From Simplicispira suum (GTDB taxonomy: Bacteria; Pseudomonadota; Gammaproteobacteria; Burkholderiales; Burkholderiaceae_C), in NCBI RefSeq assembly GCF_003008595.1, contig NZ_CP027669.1, positions 1,612,001-1,676,000 on the forward strand: 64,000 nt of DNA, read 5' to 3'. The notes under the pieces are model-generated. The model made no database searches. It had not been told where the DNA came from and was given only the letters and a program-made list of their open reading frames with translations. The translations under genes and the position numbers were made by a program. Below are positions 26,291 to 35,850 of this stretch, one piece after another. Position 1 is the first letter of the stretch, and every line of letters begins with the position of its first letter.

Positions 26291-29200
26291 TTACGCAGGT
26301 AGTGCCCGGTATGGCTCGCCGGGTTCGCCGCGAGCTGTTCTGGCGTGCCCGTGCCCACCACGGTGCCACCGCCGGCGCCGCCCTCGGGCCCCATGTCGAT
26401 GATCCAGTCGGCCGTCTTGATGACGTCCAGGTTGTGCTCGATGACGACGATGGTGTTGCCGGCGTCGCGCAGCTGGTGCAGCACCTTGAGCAGCAAATCG
26501 ATGTCGGCAAAGTGCAGGCCGGTGGTGGGCTCGTCCAGGATGTAGAGCGTGCGGCCGGTGTCGCGTTTGCTGAGTTCTTGCGCCAGCTTGACGCGCTGCG
26601 CCTCGCCGCCCGAGAGCGTCGTCGCGCTTTGCCCCAGGCGCAGGTACGACAGGCCCACGTCCAGCAGGGTCTGCAGTTTGCGCGCGATGGTGGGTACGTC
26701 CTTGAAGAAGGCGTAGGCGTCCTCCACCGTCAGCTCCAGGATGGCCGCGATGTTGCGGCCCTTCCACTGCACTTCCAGCGTTTCGCGGTTGTAGCGCTGG
26801 CCGTGGCAGATGTCGCAGGGCACGTAGACATCGGGCAGAAAGTGCATTTCCACCTTCACCACGCCGTCGCCCTGGCAGGCTTCGCAGCGCCCGCCGGCCA
26901 CGTTGAAGGAAAAGCGCCCAGGGCCGTAGCCGCGTTCCTTGGCCAGATTCGTCTCGGCCATCAGCTCGCGGATCGGCGTGAACAGACCGGTGTAGGTGGC
27001 GGGGTTGCTGCGCGGTGTGCGGCCAATGGGGCTCTGGTCGACGTTGATGACCTTGTCGAAGTACTCGATGCCCTCAATGGCTGCGTGCGCCGCCGGCTCG
27101 TCGTGCGCGCGGTAAAGCTGGTGCGCCACCGCCTTGTGCAGTGTGTCGTTGACCAGCGTGCTCTTGCCCGAACCCGATACGCCCGTGACGCAGGTGAACA
27201 GCCCCACGGGGAAATCCACACTCACGCCCTGCAGGTTGTTGCCGGTGGCGCCCACCACGCGCAGCGCCTGCAGCGCGCCCTGGCGGGCCACATGCTCGGC
27301 CATGCGGGCAGCGCGACGTTCCCCGGCTTCGGTGATCGGAAAGCGCGACTTGCCTTTGGCCAGCGCGGGTGCGGCCTGCGCCAGCACGGGCAACCAGGGT
27401 GTGCGCCGAGCGGGCACGGCAATGCGGCGCGTACCCGCCAGGTACTGGCCGGTGAGCGAATCGGGATTGGCGCGCACCTGGTCGTACGTTCCCTGGGCCA
27501 TCACGCGCCCGCCGTGCACGCCCGCGCCGGGGCCCATGTCGACGACCTGGTCGGCGGCCCGCATCATGTCTTCGTCGTGCTCGACCACGATGACGCTGTT
27601 GCCGATGTCGCGCAGGTGTTTGAGCGTGGCAATCAGCCGGTCGTTGTCGCGCTGGTGCAGGCCGATGCTGGGCTCGTCGAGCACGTACATCACGCCGGTG
27701 AGGCCCGAGCCAATCTGGCTGGCCAGGCGAATGCGCTGCGCTTCGCCGCCGCTCAGGCTCTCGGCGCTGCGGTCCAGGCTCAAATAGCTCAGTCCAACGT
27801 CGTTCAGGAACTGCAGGCGCGTGGCGATCTCGCGCACCACCTTGTCGGCAATGTCGGCCTTGGCGCCTTGCATCTGCAGCTCGGCAAACCACTGGTGCGC
27901 GGTGGACAGCGTGGCGTGGCTCACCTCCCAAATGGCGCGGGCCTGCGCGCCCTCGCCAACCTTCACAAAGCGCGCCTCGCGGCGCAGGCGCGTTCCGTGG
28001 CAGGCCGGGCAGGGCTGCGACTGGCGGTAGCGGGCCAGGTCGTCGCGCACCACGCTGGAGTCGGTCTCGCGGTAGCGCCGCTCCATGTTGGGCAGGATGC
28101 CTTCGAAGGCGTGCGTACGCAGCACCGGCTTGCCCTTGCTGGCGCCGCTGTCGATCACGTACTGGAAGGCAATTTGCGCTTCGCCCGAGCCTTGCAGCAC
28201 CACCTGCCGCACGTCCGCAGGCAGTTCCTCGAACGGGGTTTCCACGTCAAAGCCGTAGTGCGCGGCCAAGCTTTGCAGCATGGCGAAGTAGTAGGCGTTG
28301 CGCTTGTCCCAGCCTTTGATGGCGCCGCTCGCCAGGCTGAGCGTGGGGAAGGCCACCACGCGCGCCGGGTCGAACACCTCGCTGTGGCCCAGGCCGTCGC
28401 AGGTGGGGCAGGCGCCCATGGGCGAATTGAATGAGAAAAGGCGGGGTTCCAGCTCGGGCAGCGAGTAATTGCATACCGGGCAGGAGAATTTCGAGCTGAA
28501 GGCATGCTCGGCGCCGCCGTCCATCTCCAGCGCCAGCACGCGGCCATGGCTCTCGCCCGCGCTGGCGCCCACGCGCAGCGCCGCTTCGATGCTCTCGGCC
28601 AGGCGCTGCTGGGCGTCCGGGCGCACTTTGAGCCGGTCGATCACCACATCGATGTCGTGTTTTTCGGTTTTTTTGAGCTGGGGCAGGTTTTCTGCTTCCA
28701 ATACCTGGCCGTCGACGCGAAAACGCACGTAGCCCAGGGCCTGCATCTGCGCGAACAAATCGGCAAATTCGCCCTTCTTCTCGCGCGCTACCGGGGCCAG
28801 CACCATCAGGCGCGTTTCGGCCGGCAGCGCCAAAACGGCGTCAACCATCTGGCTCACCGTCTGCGACTGCAGCGGGACGCCGTGCTCCGGGCAGTAGGGC
28901 GTGCCGGCGCGGGCGTAGAGCAGGCGCAGGTAGTCGTGAATTTCGGTGACCGTGCCCACGGTGGAGCGTGGGTTGTGGCTGGTGGCCTTTTGCTCGATGG
29001 CGATGGCGGGCGACAGGCCCTCGATCAGGTCGACGTCGGGCTTGTCGAGGCGCCCCAAAAACTGGCGCGCATAGGCCGACAGGCTCTCCACATAGCGCCG
29101 CTGGCCCTCGGCGTACAGCGTGTCAAACGCCAGGCTGGATTTGCCCGAGCCCGACAAACCGGTGATCACGACCAGCTGGTTGCGTGGCAGATCCAGGTCG

Positions 29201-29388
29201 ATATTTTTCAGATTGTGCGTGCGCGCGCCGCGAATGGAGATGCGGCCTTGCGCGCGCAGCACCTGGGCCAACGGGCGCCCTGCGTCGGCTTCCAGCGGGC
29301 GGTCGGGCGCGGTGGCCGGAGCGAGGGGTTCAATGGGGTTCACGGTGGGCGCGCGGGATGGGCGCGCAGGCTCGGAAAAACTCTCCAT
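26257..29388 (-). CDS. uvrA: UvrABC excinuclease subunit A
   Basis: Damage-sensing ABC ATPase of nucleotide excision repair. Two nucleotide-binding halves: Walker [21 protein letters not shown] and [15 protein letters not shown], signatures [11 protein letters not shown] and [11 protein letters not shown]. Zinc-binding Cys pairs CPVC...CPTC and CEAC...CDIC are intact. About 1043 residues, roughly 100 longer than E. coli UvrA, mainly from an N-terminal linker of about 50 residues and internal insertions. Start MESFSEP at 29388; a longer frame to 29436 adds unlikely sequence. The C-terminus lies in a dispersed repeat. A 237-base copy of its 3' end occurs at 16692-16928. Divergent from the MFS gene. 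Confidence 0.96.
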   Translation of the reverse strand: MESFSEPARPSRAPTVNPIEPLAPATAPDRPLEADAGRPLAQVLRAQGRISIRGARTHNLKNIDLDLPRNQLVVITGLSGSGKSSLAFDTLYAEGQRRYVESLSAYARQFLGRLDKPDVDLIEGLSPAIAIEQKATSHNPRSTVGTVTEIHDYLRLLYARAGTPYCPEHGVPLQSQTVSQMVDAVLALPAETRLMVLAPVAREKKGEFADLFAQMQALGYVRFRVDGQVLEAENLPQLKKTEKHDIDVVIDRLKVRPDAQQRLAESIEAALRVGASAGESHGRVLALEMDGGAEHAFSSKFSCPVCNYSLPELEPRLFSFNSPMGACPTCDGLGHSEVFDPARVVAFPTLSLASGAIKGWDKRNAYYFAMLQSLAAHYGFDVETPFEELPADVRQVVLQGSGEAQIAFQYVIDSGASKGKPVLRTHAFEGILPNMERRYRETDSSVVRDDLARYRQSQPCPACHGTRLRREARFVKVGEGAQARAIWEVSHATLSTAHQWFAELQMQGAKADIADKVVREIATRLQFLNDVGLSYLSLDRSAESLSGGEAQRIRLASQIGSGLTGVMYVLDEPSIGLHQRDNDRLIATLKHLRDIGNSVIVVEHDEDMMRAADQVVDMGPGAGVHGGRVMAQGTYDQVRANPDSLTGQYLAGTRRIAVPARRTPWLPVLAQAAPALAKGKSRFPITEAGERRAARMAEHVARQGALQALRVVGATGNNLQGVSVDFPVGLFTCVTGVSGSGKSTLVNDTLHKAVAHQLYRAHDEPAAHAAIEGIEYFDKVINVDQSPIGRTPRSNPATYTGLFTPIRELMAETNLAKERGYGPGRFSFNVAGGRCEACQGDGVVKVEMHFLPDVYVPCDICHGQRYNRETLEVQWKGRNIAAILELTVEDAYAFFKDVPTIARKLQTLLDVGLSYLRLGQSATTLSGGEAQRVKLAQELSKRDTGRTLYILDEPTTGLHFADIDLLLKVLHQLRDAGNTIVVIEHNLDVIKTADWIIDMGPEGGAGGGTVVGTGTPEQLAANPASHTGHYLRKYLAKSASSAY

Positions 29389-29597
29389 GATAAAGAAAGC
29401 CCACTTCGCACGCACAGCCAGTCCAGGTTTGACCACCCGACCCCACCCAGGGTTTGCCCCAGGGCTTGGGCGCCATCGCGCACAATCGCAGCTTTCCAGC
29501 CTTCGCCGGCCATCTCAGCGCCGGCCTGCTTCGCGTGCCCGACACCACCGCTTCCGCCTCGGCCTCCCACAGCCCGCGCGCCGATCTTGCGCACCGC

Positions 29598-30782
29598 ATG
29601 ACGCCCCTTGAGCGGCGCTCCAGCATCAGCCTGGCGCTGATTTTCGCGCTGCGCATGCTGGGCCTGTTCCTGGTGCTTCCGGTGTTTGCGCTGGAGGCGC
29701 GCAAGTATCCGGGCGGCGACGACCCGGCGCTGGTGGGTCTGGCCATGGGTATTTACGGCCTGACGCAGGCGTTTCTGCAATTGCCGCTGGGGCTGGCTTC
29801 AGACCGGCTGGGGCGCAAGCGCGTCATCGTCGCAGGGCTCCTGGTGTTTGCCGCAGGCAGCCTGGCGGCGGCGCTGGCCGATTCCATCACCGGGCTGCTG
29901 GTGGGCCGTGCGCTGCAGGGCGCGGGCGCGGTGTCGGCGGCGGTGACAGCCCTGCTCGCCGACCAGACGCGCGACGGCGTGCGTACCAAGGCGATGGCGC
30001 TGGTGGGCGGCAGCATTGGCCTGATGTTTGCCGTGGCGCTGGTGGCTGCGCCCCCCTTGGCTGCAAGCATTGGTTTGGGCGGCTTGTTTGGCCTGACTTG
30101 CGCACTTGCGGTCGCCGGCATTGCGGTCGTCTTGTGGTGGGTGCCGGCTGAGTCGGCACAGCACAAAAATGCGCCGCGCGGACGGCTGCTGGATGTGTGG
30201 AAACACGCCGACCTGCTGCGCCTGAACCTCGGCGTGTTTGTGCTGCACACGGTCCAGTTGGCCATGTGGGTGGCGGTGCCGGCCATGCTGCTGCAAGCCG
30301 GCCTGCCCAAGGCCGAGCATTGGCACATCTACCTGCCGGCCGTGGTGCTGTCGTTCGTGGCGATGGGCGGCCTGTTCGCGCTGGAGCGGCGCGGCCATTT
30401 GCGCGCCGTGCTGCTGGTGGCCATCGGGCTGGTGCTGCTGGTGCAGGTGGGCCTGGGCCTGCTTGCGGCGACCGAGACCGCGCCGACGATCTGGGTGCTG
30501 GGTGTCGTGCTGTTTGTGTTCTTTTGCGGCTTCAACGCACTGGAAGCGAGCCAGCCGAGCCTGGTTTCGCGCATGGCGCCTGCGACGCTGCGCGGCGCGG
30601 CGCTGGGCACCTACAACACGCTGCAGTCGCTCGGCCTGTTTGCCGGCGGCGCTTTGGGCGGCGCCATGGTGAAGTGGGCTGGCGTACCGGCGCTGTTTGG
30701 CGCTACGGCGACGCTGTGCGCCTTGTGGCTGGCGCTCGGTTGGGGGCTGCAGCCGGTAGGGCGCAGCAGCGGCGGGCACTGA
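29598..30782 (+). CDS. MFS transporter (YajR-like)
   Basis: 394 residues, 12 predicted helices, MFS motif A LGLASDRLGRKRVIVAGLL and a drug/proton antiporter-like GRALQGAGAVSAAVTALLAD in helix 4. Substrate not predictable. The start at 29598 (MTPLERRSSISLAL) begins just before helix 1; the earlier in-frame sequence is a low-complexity read-through. The 209-base gap to uvrA holds both promoters. Confidence 0.9.
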   Translation: MTPLERRSSISLALIFALRMLGLFLVLPVFALEARKYPGGDDPALVGLAMGIYGLTQAFLQLPLGLASDRLGRKRVIVAGLLVFAAGSLAAALADSITGLLVGRALQGAGAVSAAVTALLADQTRDGVRTKAMALVGGSIGLMFAVALVAAPPLAASIGLGGLFGLTCALAVAGIAVVLWWVPAESAQHKNAPRGRLLDVWKHADLLRLNLGVFVLHTVQLAMWVAVPAMLLQAGLPKAEHWHIYLPAVVLSFVAMGGLFALERRGHLRAVLLVAIGLVLLVQVGLGLLAATETAPTIWVLGVVLFVFFCGFNALEASQPSLVSRMAPATLRGAALGTYNTLQSLGLFAGGALGGAMVKWAGVPALFGATATLCALWLALGWGLQPVGRSSGGH

Positions 30783-30796
30783 CGGCCGTCAGGCGC

Positions 30797-32179
30797 CTAA
30801 GGCGCCGTGGGCGGGGCCGGTTTCTCGGCTTCGACAGGCGCGGCTGGGGACGAAGGAGCGGGTGCGGCCTTTAGCACCGCCACCATGTGCAGCGCCAGGG
30901 TTTCGTACAGCGGCCGCGCAATCAAGCGCGAGATCAGGCTGGCCAACATGGCAGCCGCCATCAGGCTGAGCACCAGCGCGTGGCCGTCAATCATTTCCAT
31001 CACGATGATGAAGGCCGTCAGCGGCGCCTGCGTCACCGCCGCCAGGAAGGCGGCCATGCCAATGGCAATCAGCGCGGGGGCGATGTCTGCGCCCATGAAC
31101 AACGAGACGTTGTGGCCCACACCCGCGCCAATCGACAGCGAAGGCGCAAAGATGCCGCCCGGCACGCCACACCAGGCGGTCAGCCAGGTGGCCATGAACT
31201 TGAGCGTGACGTACATCGACGGCACATCGGCCTCGCCCTTGAGCATGTGCTGCACGGTCTCGGAGCCAGCGCCAAACGTCGCGCCGCCAGTCGACAGGCC
31301 CATCACGGCAATCATCAGGCCACCCGCAGCAGCAAAGCGGATCGGAAAGCGTGCGCGCAGCAGGTTCAGCCTTTCGGGGGCGCCGGTGAGCGAGGCCGCC
31401 ATCACCTTGGCAAACAGCCCGCCGAGCGCACCGCAGGCCAGCACTACCAGCAGACCGGGCACCAGCGCGTTCCAGTTCAGCTCGGGCACGACGATGACGC
31501 CGTAGTAGCTGCGGTTGCCAAAGAAGGACACGCCGATCAGGCCGGCCAGCACGATGCCGGTGATGATCAGCCCGCTGCTGCGCGATTCCAGCCGGCGGGA
31601 GAGCTCCTCGATGGCGAACAGCACGCCTGCCAATGGCGCGTTGAAGGCGGCGGCAATGCCGGCTGCACCGCCCGCCACCAGCAGCGCGTGGTCGCTGATG
31701 CCCGACTGCGGCCCGAGCCAGCGCCGCGCGTGCTGCATCACACCGGCGGCAATCTGCACGGAAGGGCCCTCGCGTCCCACCGAGAGGCCGGCGAAGAAGC
31801 TGGCCGCCCCGAGCACCAGCTTGGCCACCGTCAGGCGCAGCGACACAAAAACCGACCGCTCTTGCTCGCTGACTGCGGGGTCCAGCGCCGCAATCACCTG
31901 CGGGATGCCGGAGCCCGCCGTGGTCGGCGCAAAGCGGCGCGTCGCCCAGACGATGGCTGCCGTCCAGGCCGGCACCCACAAGAGCACTGCCCAGCCGCCC
32001 TGCCAGTGATAGACGCGCTCGAAATAGGCAAACGCGAGGTTGGTCAGAAAGGTGAACGACACCACGCTCAGACCGGCGATGGCAGCATAGGCCAGCACCA
32101 CCGTGCGGTCCAGCCACATGCGCCCGTTGGAGAGCTCGTGGCGCAGGTTCTGCAGGATGTCGGGTTGAGGGCGGTGCAT
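30797..32179 (-). CDS. ClC-family chloride channel/antiporter
   Basis: About 460 residues with the ClC selectivity motifs GSGIPQVIAAL, GREGPSVQIAAG (gating Glu) and GIFAPSLSIGAGVG. The proton-pathway Glu is present in VLFAIEEL, so H+/Cl- exchange like E. coli ClcA is plausible. No C-terminal CBS domains. The start is uncertain between 32179 (MHRPQPD) and 32236 (MKSETWL); neither has a good ribosome-binding site. Convergent with the MFS gene, divergent from ssb. Confidence 0.9.
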   Translation of the reverse strand: MHRPQPDILQNLRHELSNGRMWLDRTVVLAYAAIAGLSVVSFTFLTNLAFAYFERVYHWQGGWAVLLWVPAWTAAIVWATRRFAPTTAGSGIPQVIAALDPAVSEQERSVFVSLRLTVAKLVLGAASFFAGLSVGREGPSVQIAAGVMQHARRWLGPQSGISDHALLVAGGAAGIAAAFNAPLAGVLFAIEELSRRLESRSSGLIITGIVLAGLIGVSFFGNRSYYGVIVVPELNWNALVPGLLVVLACGALGGLFAKVMAASLTGAPERLNLLRARFPIRFAAAGGLMIAVMGLSTGGATFGAGSETVQHMLKGEADVPSMYVTLKFMATWLTAWCGVPGGIFAPSLSIGAGVGHNVSLFMGADIAPALIAIGMAAFLAAVTQAPLTAFIIVMEMIDGHALVLSLMAAAMLASLISRLIARPLYETLALHMVAVLKAAPAPSSPAAPVEAEKPAPPTAP

Positions 32180-32340
32180 GGGAGGGGTGGCGAGCTTGCC
32201 TGCGGCTGCGATGCTGAGCCACGTTTCTGATTTCATTGTGGCATGCATGCCTTTGCGTAGCCGCTTGCGGCACAATGTCCGGCTCGATTGCGCTGGGCGC
32301 AGCGCGCCATTTCCAACCCCCCCTTCCTGCAGGCCCCACC

Positions 32341-32871
32341 ATGGCATCCGTGAACAAAGTCATCATCGTCGGCAACCTGGGCCGCGACCCCGAAATGCGC
32401 ACCTTCCCCAATGGCGACAAGGTGGCCAACGTCACCATCGCCACCACCGACAAGTGGAAAGACAAACAGTCGGGCGAGATGCGCGAAGCGACCGAATGGC
32501 ACCGCGTGGTGTTCAACTTCCGGCTGGCAGAAATCGTCGAGCAGTACCTGCGCAAGGGCTCACAGGTCTATGTGGAAGGGAGCCTGCGTACGCGCAAGTG
32601 GACCGACCAGGCCGGCGTTGAAAAGTACACCACCGAGATCCGCGCCGACAGCATGCAGATGCTGGGCAGCCGTGCCGGGTCTGGTGGCGGGCAAGGCGGC
32701 GGCTACGAGGATGGCGGGCACGGCGCACAAGGAGGCGACGGTGGTGGCTACGAAGCCCCGCGCCGCGCCGCGCCGCCCGCGTCGCGCGCTCCTGCTGCCC
32801 GTCCCGCCCCGGCGCCAGCGCCGCGTGCGGCGTCGGGCTTTGACGACATGGACGACGACATCCCGTTCTAG
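32341..32871 (+). CDS. ssb: Single-stranded DNA-binding protein
   Basis: 176 residues: OB fold ([42 protein letters not shown]), a Gly-rich then Pro/Ala-rich linker, and the acidic tail DDMDDDIPF that recruits replication and repair partners. Essential for replication, recombination and repair. An intrinsic terminator follows within 30 bases. Confidence 0.96.
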   Translation: MASVNKVIIVGNLGRDPEMRTFPNGDKVANVTIATTDKWKDKQSGEMREATEWHRVVFNFRLAEIVEQYLRKGSQVYVEGSLRTRKWTDQAGVEKYTTEIRADSMQMLGSRAGSGGGQGGGYEDGGHGAQGGDGGGYEAPRRAAPPASRAPAARPAPAPAPRAASGFDDMDDDIPF

Positions 32872-32899
32872 AAGCTACTTTTTATGATTCGTTCACAAC

Positions 32900-32932
32900 G
32901 GGCCCAAAACCACTGTGTTTTGGGCCCTTTTT
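32900..32932 (+). terminator. Intrinsic terminator of ssb
   Basis: GGGCCCAAAA (32900-32909), 8-base loop, TTTTGGGCCC (32918-32927), followed by five T. Perfect 10-base stem. Confidence 0.92.
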
Positions 32933-33244
32933 CTTGTCGACGCGGCTTCTCGCCGCTCGGGGCAAGCAAGAGTCATGGATGTCCTGCACAACGCCACATG
33001 CGAGGGTGTCGTGCGAATCGGGATGGGATGACAGGCGCGTTGTGCCGCCAATAGGCGTAGCTATTGGATTTTCTGCCGAGTTCGTGGCGAAGCAGGCGGC
33101 GGTTTTCTCAGCCAATGATCACATCGCAAAACCGATGCTGGCAATGAACATGGCGCTTGCCTCTTTTCGTCGTATGAAAGACTCCATCGGGCGGGGAACG
33201 TTGCATTTCCCGCCCTTTTCAGATGTTCAGATGAAGCCTGTCTC
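32933..33244. other. Gene-poor gap with a plus-strand terminator-like hairpin
   Basis: About 310 bases with no convincing gene; an open frame spanning 32934-33299 has no domain, no ribosome-binding site and runs into the next gene's antisense. A hairpin GGGCGGG (33189-33195) with CCCGCCC (33209-33215) followed by TTTT points rightward, although no plus-strand gene precedes it after the ssb terminator. It could end an unrecognised small RNA or act on the opposing transcript. Confidence 0.4.
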
Positions 33245-33724
33245 TCAGTGCGGCATCTTGATGGCTTTCCAGCCAGCATGGTCGAAGTGCTTGCCGTAGG
33301 CGTTGGCTGCCTGGGCCACCTTGACCACGCCGGACGCGCGCTGCTTCTCGCCTTCCTTGCCCTCGGCTGCTTCCACGCCGCTCATGAGGTCGGCCACGAT
33401 GATGTGAAGCTGCTCGTCGGCCGCAGGCTCGAGCTTGCAGTTCTCCACGATGTAGGCGACCTGCGCCGCAATGCCCTTGCTGAAGGCCTCGTAATCGGCG
33501 ACCTTGGCTTTGCCCGAATGGGCCTTGGGCAGCGTCTGTGAGACGGATGCGTGGATGGTCGACATGGCCTGGCGCAGCGCATCGTCGGTGCCCCACTTCT
33601 TGCCTGCATTGAGTTCGAGCTTGTGGGGGCTGGACTTGCCATGGTCATGGGCGTCGGCGGCGGCCAGCGCAGCGAATGGGGAAGAAAGAGCCACAGCCAG
33701 CAGCAGAGCGAGGGGTGATTTCAT
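33245..33724 (-). CDS. Exported His-rich protein, predicted ECF-sigma target
   Basis: 159 residues. Signal peptide MKSPLALLLAVALSSPFAALA, then a mature N-terminus with DAHDHGKSSPHK, a possible metal-binding patch, and a helical, Lys/Ala-rich body (KWGTDDALRQAMSTIHASV ... AYGKHFDHAGWKAIKMPH). I do not recognise a named family. The promoter matches the GGAAC-N16-CGTTGA motif also seen before the sigma gene and the DUF4148 gene, and the leader just before ATG shares CCTTTAACTACCGGA with the latter. Probably a periplasmic metal- or stress-response protein. Confidence 0.75.
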   Translation of the reverse strand: MKSPLALLLAVALSSPFAALAAADAHDHGKSSPHKLELNAGKKWGTDDALRQAMSTIHASVSQTLPKAHSGKAKVADYEAFSKGIAAQVAYIVENCKLEPAADEQLHIIVADLMSGVEAAEGKEGEKQRASGVVKVAQAANAYGKHFDHAGWKAIKMPH

Positions 33725-33783
33725 GATCAGACTCCGGTAGTTAAAGGACTTTGGGGCACCCTGTTGCGGGGGCCTTGCTGTCT

Positions 33784-33810
33784 TCAACGAACCTGGCATC
33801 GGAATGTTCC
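33784..33810 (-). promoter_or_regulatory. Predicted ECF promoter of exported protein gene
   Basis: Reading on the minus strand: GGAAC (33810-33806), 16 bases, CGTTGA (33789-33784). Identical elements and spacing at 35374-35348 and 35877-35851. Confidence 0.7.
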
Positions 33811-33841
33811 CTTTATTTTTGGGCTTTTCCTGCCAGGCAGA

Positions 33842-34315
33842 TCAATCGCGATGCAGCAGTTCTTCCTCCGTGCTTTCCTGGGAATAGCGGTGCAGCAGCA
33901 GGTCCATCAGGCGCTTGCGCTGCTCTTCGTCCAGCACGCTGCGCTCGGCCAGCAGCTGCGCGATGACGCGCTGCTGCTGCGCCTCCTGCAACGCCGCAAT
34001 CGCGGCCTGTTCGGCATCGATGGCTTTGCGGTCCGGTGCAGCAGCAAAAATGTGCCGCACAAGGGTCTCGCGGTGCTGGCGGATGTCCTGCCAGTTGGCG
34101 GCCAGTTCCTGCAAAAAGGCTGGCTCCAGCGCCTGCCATTGGGTGCGCTGATCGGGGGTCAGTTTCAGGTAGTCCTGCAAATTCAGGTGCTGGGGCTGCG
34201 CCGCGATGTCTACCGGTCGAGGAGGAGAAGGGCGGATGACGAGGGCAACGACAATTCCCAGATTCAGGGCCAGGGAGGCGGCCAGCAGGTAGCGGGTCCA
34301 GGCGGGGCGGTTCAT
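33842..34315 (-). CDS. Periplasmic heavy-metal sensor-like protein (Spy/CnrX type)
   Basis: 157 residues: one N-terminal transmembrane segment (YLLAASLALNLGIVVALVI) then a helical periplasmic domain with LTPDQRTQWQALEPAFLQEL and a C-terminal helical hairpin rich in Gln/Glu (AEQAAIAALQEAQQQRVIAQ). This is the pattern of the periplasmic heavy-metal sensor family, which in CnrX/NccX restrains a sigma factor through a membrane anti-sigma. It overlaps the anti-sigma gene by 4 bases and is the third gene of the sigma operon. No HxxxH metal ligand set is certain. Confidence 0.75.
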   Translation of the reverse strand: MNRPAWTRYLLAASLALNLGIVVALVIRPSPPRPVDIAAQPQHLNLQDYLKLTPDQRTQWQALEPAFLQELAANWQDIRQHRETLVRHIFAAAPDRKAIDAEQAAIAALQEAQQQRVIAQLLAERSVLDEEQRKRLMDLLLHRYSQESTEEELLHRD

Positions 34316-34764
34316 GGCATTCCTTTCGACAGGCGGCAAAGCTCTGCGGCAGCGCACAGTCCGCCCGGAGGCACCGGGTCGAACACGCGCGCGATAGAGA
34401 CGGGGGTCGCGACACTCGCGCTGCCTCCCCCGAGCAGCAGACCACCGAGCCAGACACCCGAGGCCAGCGCGATGCCAGCAGTCAAACCGGCGGGCATCCA
34501 GCCGGACGCACCCCACAGCGCAGGCCATGGCCGCTGGCGACGCTGCGGCTGGCGTTGCAGGCGGCCCTCCAGACGGGATGCGAGGTCGAAGCCCAGGGTT
34601 GGGGACGGCAAGGCGTGCAGGGCTTGCTGCAATGCCTGCACATCTTCCAGTTGCTGCTGACAGATGGGGCAGACCTCCAAGTGCTGGCGGAAACGGGCGC
34701 ACTCGGCTGGCTTCATCATGTGGTCTGCGTAGGCAGACAGTTCTTCGTGTCGGGGGCAAGTCAT
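34312..34764 (-). CDS. Zinc-finger-type membrane anti-sigma factor
   Basis: 150 residues. The N-terminal anti-sigma domain has MTCPRHEELSAYADHMM and the HxxxCxxC motif (HLEVCPIC); a transmembrane helix follows (GWMPAGLTAGIALASGVWLG) and a short periplasmic tail. It would hold the ECF sigma factor encoded 14 bases upstream, with the sensor gene overlapping downstream. Confidence 0.85.
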   Translation of the reverse strand: MTCPRHEELSAYADHMMKPAECARFRQHLEVCPICQQQLEDVQALQQALHALPSPTLGFDLASRLEGRLQRQPQRRQRPWPALWGASGWMPAGLTAGIALASGVWLGGLLLGGGSASVATPVSIARVFDPVPPGGLCAAAELCRLSKGMP

Positions 34765-34778
34765 GCTATTTCCTCCTG

Positions 34779-35333
34779 TCAGCGCGGCATTTTGTCCAGC
34801 AACCCGGTGCGGGCGCGGGCGATGCGTGATTTCACGGTCCCCAGGCTGATGTCCAGGATCTCAGCGATATCCTCGTACGACATCTCCTCGATTTCCCGCA
34901 GCAGCAGGATTTCTCGGTGTTCCGTGGGCAGTCGGGCCAGCGCACGTTCGAGTCCATGGAAGCGCTGCACCGTCTCCAGCACCGCATCGGGGGTGGGCGC
35001 AGGGTCAGGGATACCGAGATCCTGCTCATCTTCCAGCGCTACGAACTCAACCAGCTTTCTGCGTCTCAGCCAGTCAAAAGCCTGGTTGCGCGCAATGCGG
35101 AACAACCAGGTGGTAAAGCGCGCATCGGGCCGCCAGCGCGCCAGTGCCTGGTAGGCGCTCAGAAAGGTTTCCTGGGTCAATTCCCTGGCATCGTCCGGCG
35201 AGCGCGTGAGGCGTACAAGAAAGCGGTAGATGCGATCCTGGTAGCGCGCCACCAGCTCTGAAAACGCCGCCGCATCGCCCCGCTGCGCACGGGCGATGCA
35301 GGCTTCGTCGTCGAGGTGGCTGAGGGCTCTCAT
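34779..35333 (-). CDS. ECF-family RNA polymerase sigma factor
   Basis: 184 residues with sigma2 (FSELVARYQDRIYRFLVRLT, DARELTQETFLSAYQALARW, ARFTTWLFRIARNQAFDWLR) and sigma4 (LPTEHREILLLREIEEMSYE, DIAEILDISLGTVKSRIARA). First gene of a sigma/anti-sigma/sensor operon. Start ATG 35333 directly precedes sigma2; upstream frame extension has no domain. Its own predicted promoter leaves a leader of only about 8 bases, so translation may be near-leaderless. Likely autoregulated, responding to a periplasmic signal, perhaps a metal. Confidence 0.93.
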   Translation of the reverse strand: MRALSHLDDEACIARAQRGDAAAFSELVARYQDRIYRFLVRLTRSPDDARELTQETFLSAYQALARWRPDARFTTWLFRIARNQAFDWLRRRKLVEFVALEDEQDLGIPDPAPTPDAVLETVQRFHGLERALARLPTEHREILLLREIEEMSYEDIAEILDISLGTVKSRIARARTGLLDKMPR

Positions 35334-35347
35334 GGTTGTTGCCAGTG

Positions 35348-35374
35348 TCAACGAACGGGGCGGACAAAGGTTCC
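35348..35374 (-). promoter_or_regulatory. Predicted autoregulated ECF promoter of the sigma operon
   Basis: Minus strand: GGAAC (35374-35370), 16 bases, CGTTGA (35353-35348), 15 bases before the sigma-factor ATG. Same motif and spacing as two flanking genes. Confidence 0.7.
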
Positions 35375-35425
35375 ATGGTTTTTTCCGCCAGGGAAATGGG
35401 CCGATCGCGCTGAGCGATCCGGACC

Positions 35426-35455
35426 ATCTGCAGGGCGTGGTTCCACCCTGCAGAT
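35426..35455. terminator. Strong hairpin after DUF4148 copy 2
   Basis: ATCTGCAGGG (35426-35435) and CCCTGCAGAT (35446-35455), a perfect 10-base stem with 10-base loop, five bases after the DUF4148 stop on the minus strand. There is no T-run, so it may be a processing or Rho-related hairpin rather than a classical terminator. A second small hairpin GATCGC/GCGATC lies next to it at 35402-35419. Confidence 0.5.
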
Positions 35456-35460
35456 CGGCG

Positions 35461-35793
35461 CTAGCCCAGGTTGCCGATCGCAATCCGGCTGGCGTGCTGG
35501 GCTGCGGCTGCGTCAGCGCGGACCGATTCGCGGCTGACGACGGACACGGTACCGGTCGCCGGTGAGACGCTGTAGTCCTTGAAGTGGGGGGCCGCAAGAA
35601 TGGCTTCTGCACGAACCGTATCCCGGTCGCGGTGCGATGTGAGTCTGGCTTCGAAATCCAGGCCGTAGAGGTCACCTTGGGACACGGCTTGGGGTACTGC
35701 CGCGGCCATTGCCTGTACGTTCGAAGTTGCTGCAAGCGAAGCCAGGGGTGCGGAGGCAGCGGCTGCCAGCAGAAGGAGGCGGAGAGATGGCAT
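35461..35793 (-). CDS. DUF4148 exported protein (copy 2), predicted ECF-sigma target
   Basis: 110 residues. Signal peptide (MPSLRLLLLAAAASAPLASLA) and DUF4148 core LYGLDFEARLTSHRDRDTVR and AEAILAAPHFKDYSVSP, with VSRESVRADAAAAQHASRIA, clearly related to the protein at 14840-15136 but with a longer N-terminal spacer. It lies immediately upstream of the sigma operon on the same strand and carries the same GGAAC-N16-CGTTGA promoter, so it is probably part of that regulon. Function unknown. Confidence 0.82.
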   Translation of the reverse strand: MPSLRLLLLAAAASAPLASLAATSNVQAMAAAVPQAVSQGDLYGLDFEARLTSHRDRDTVRAEAILAAPHFKDYSVSPATGTVSVVSRESVRADAAAAQHASRIAIGNLG

Positions 35794-35850
35794 GGTTATT
35801 TCCGGTAGTTAAAGGGTCTGGGGTCAGGCATGTGCCCGGCCCTGTTTGCT

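Noticed and set aside
32934-33299. 121-codon open frame after ssb
   Set aside because: Starts at the terminator T-run, no ribosome-binding site, no domain, and its end overlaps a real gene on the other strand.
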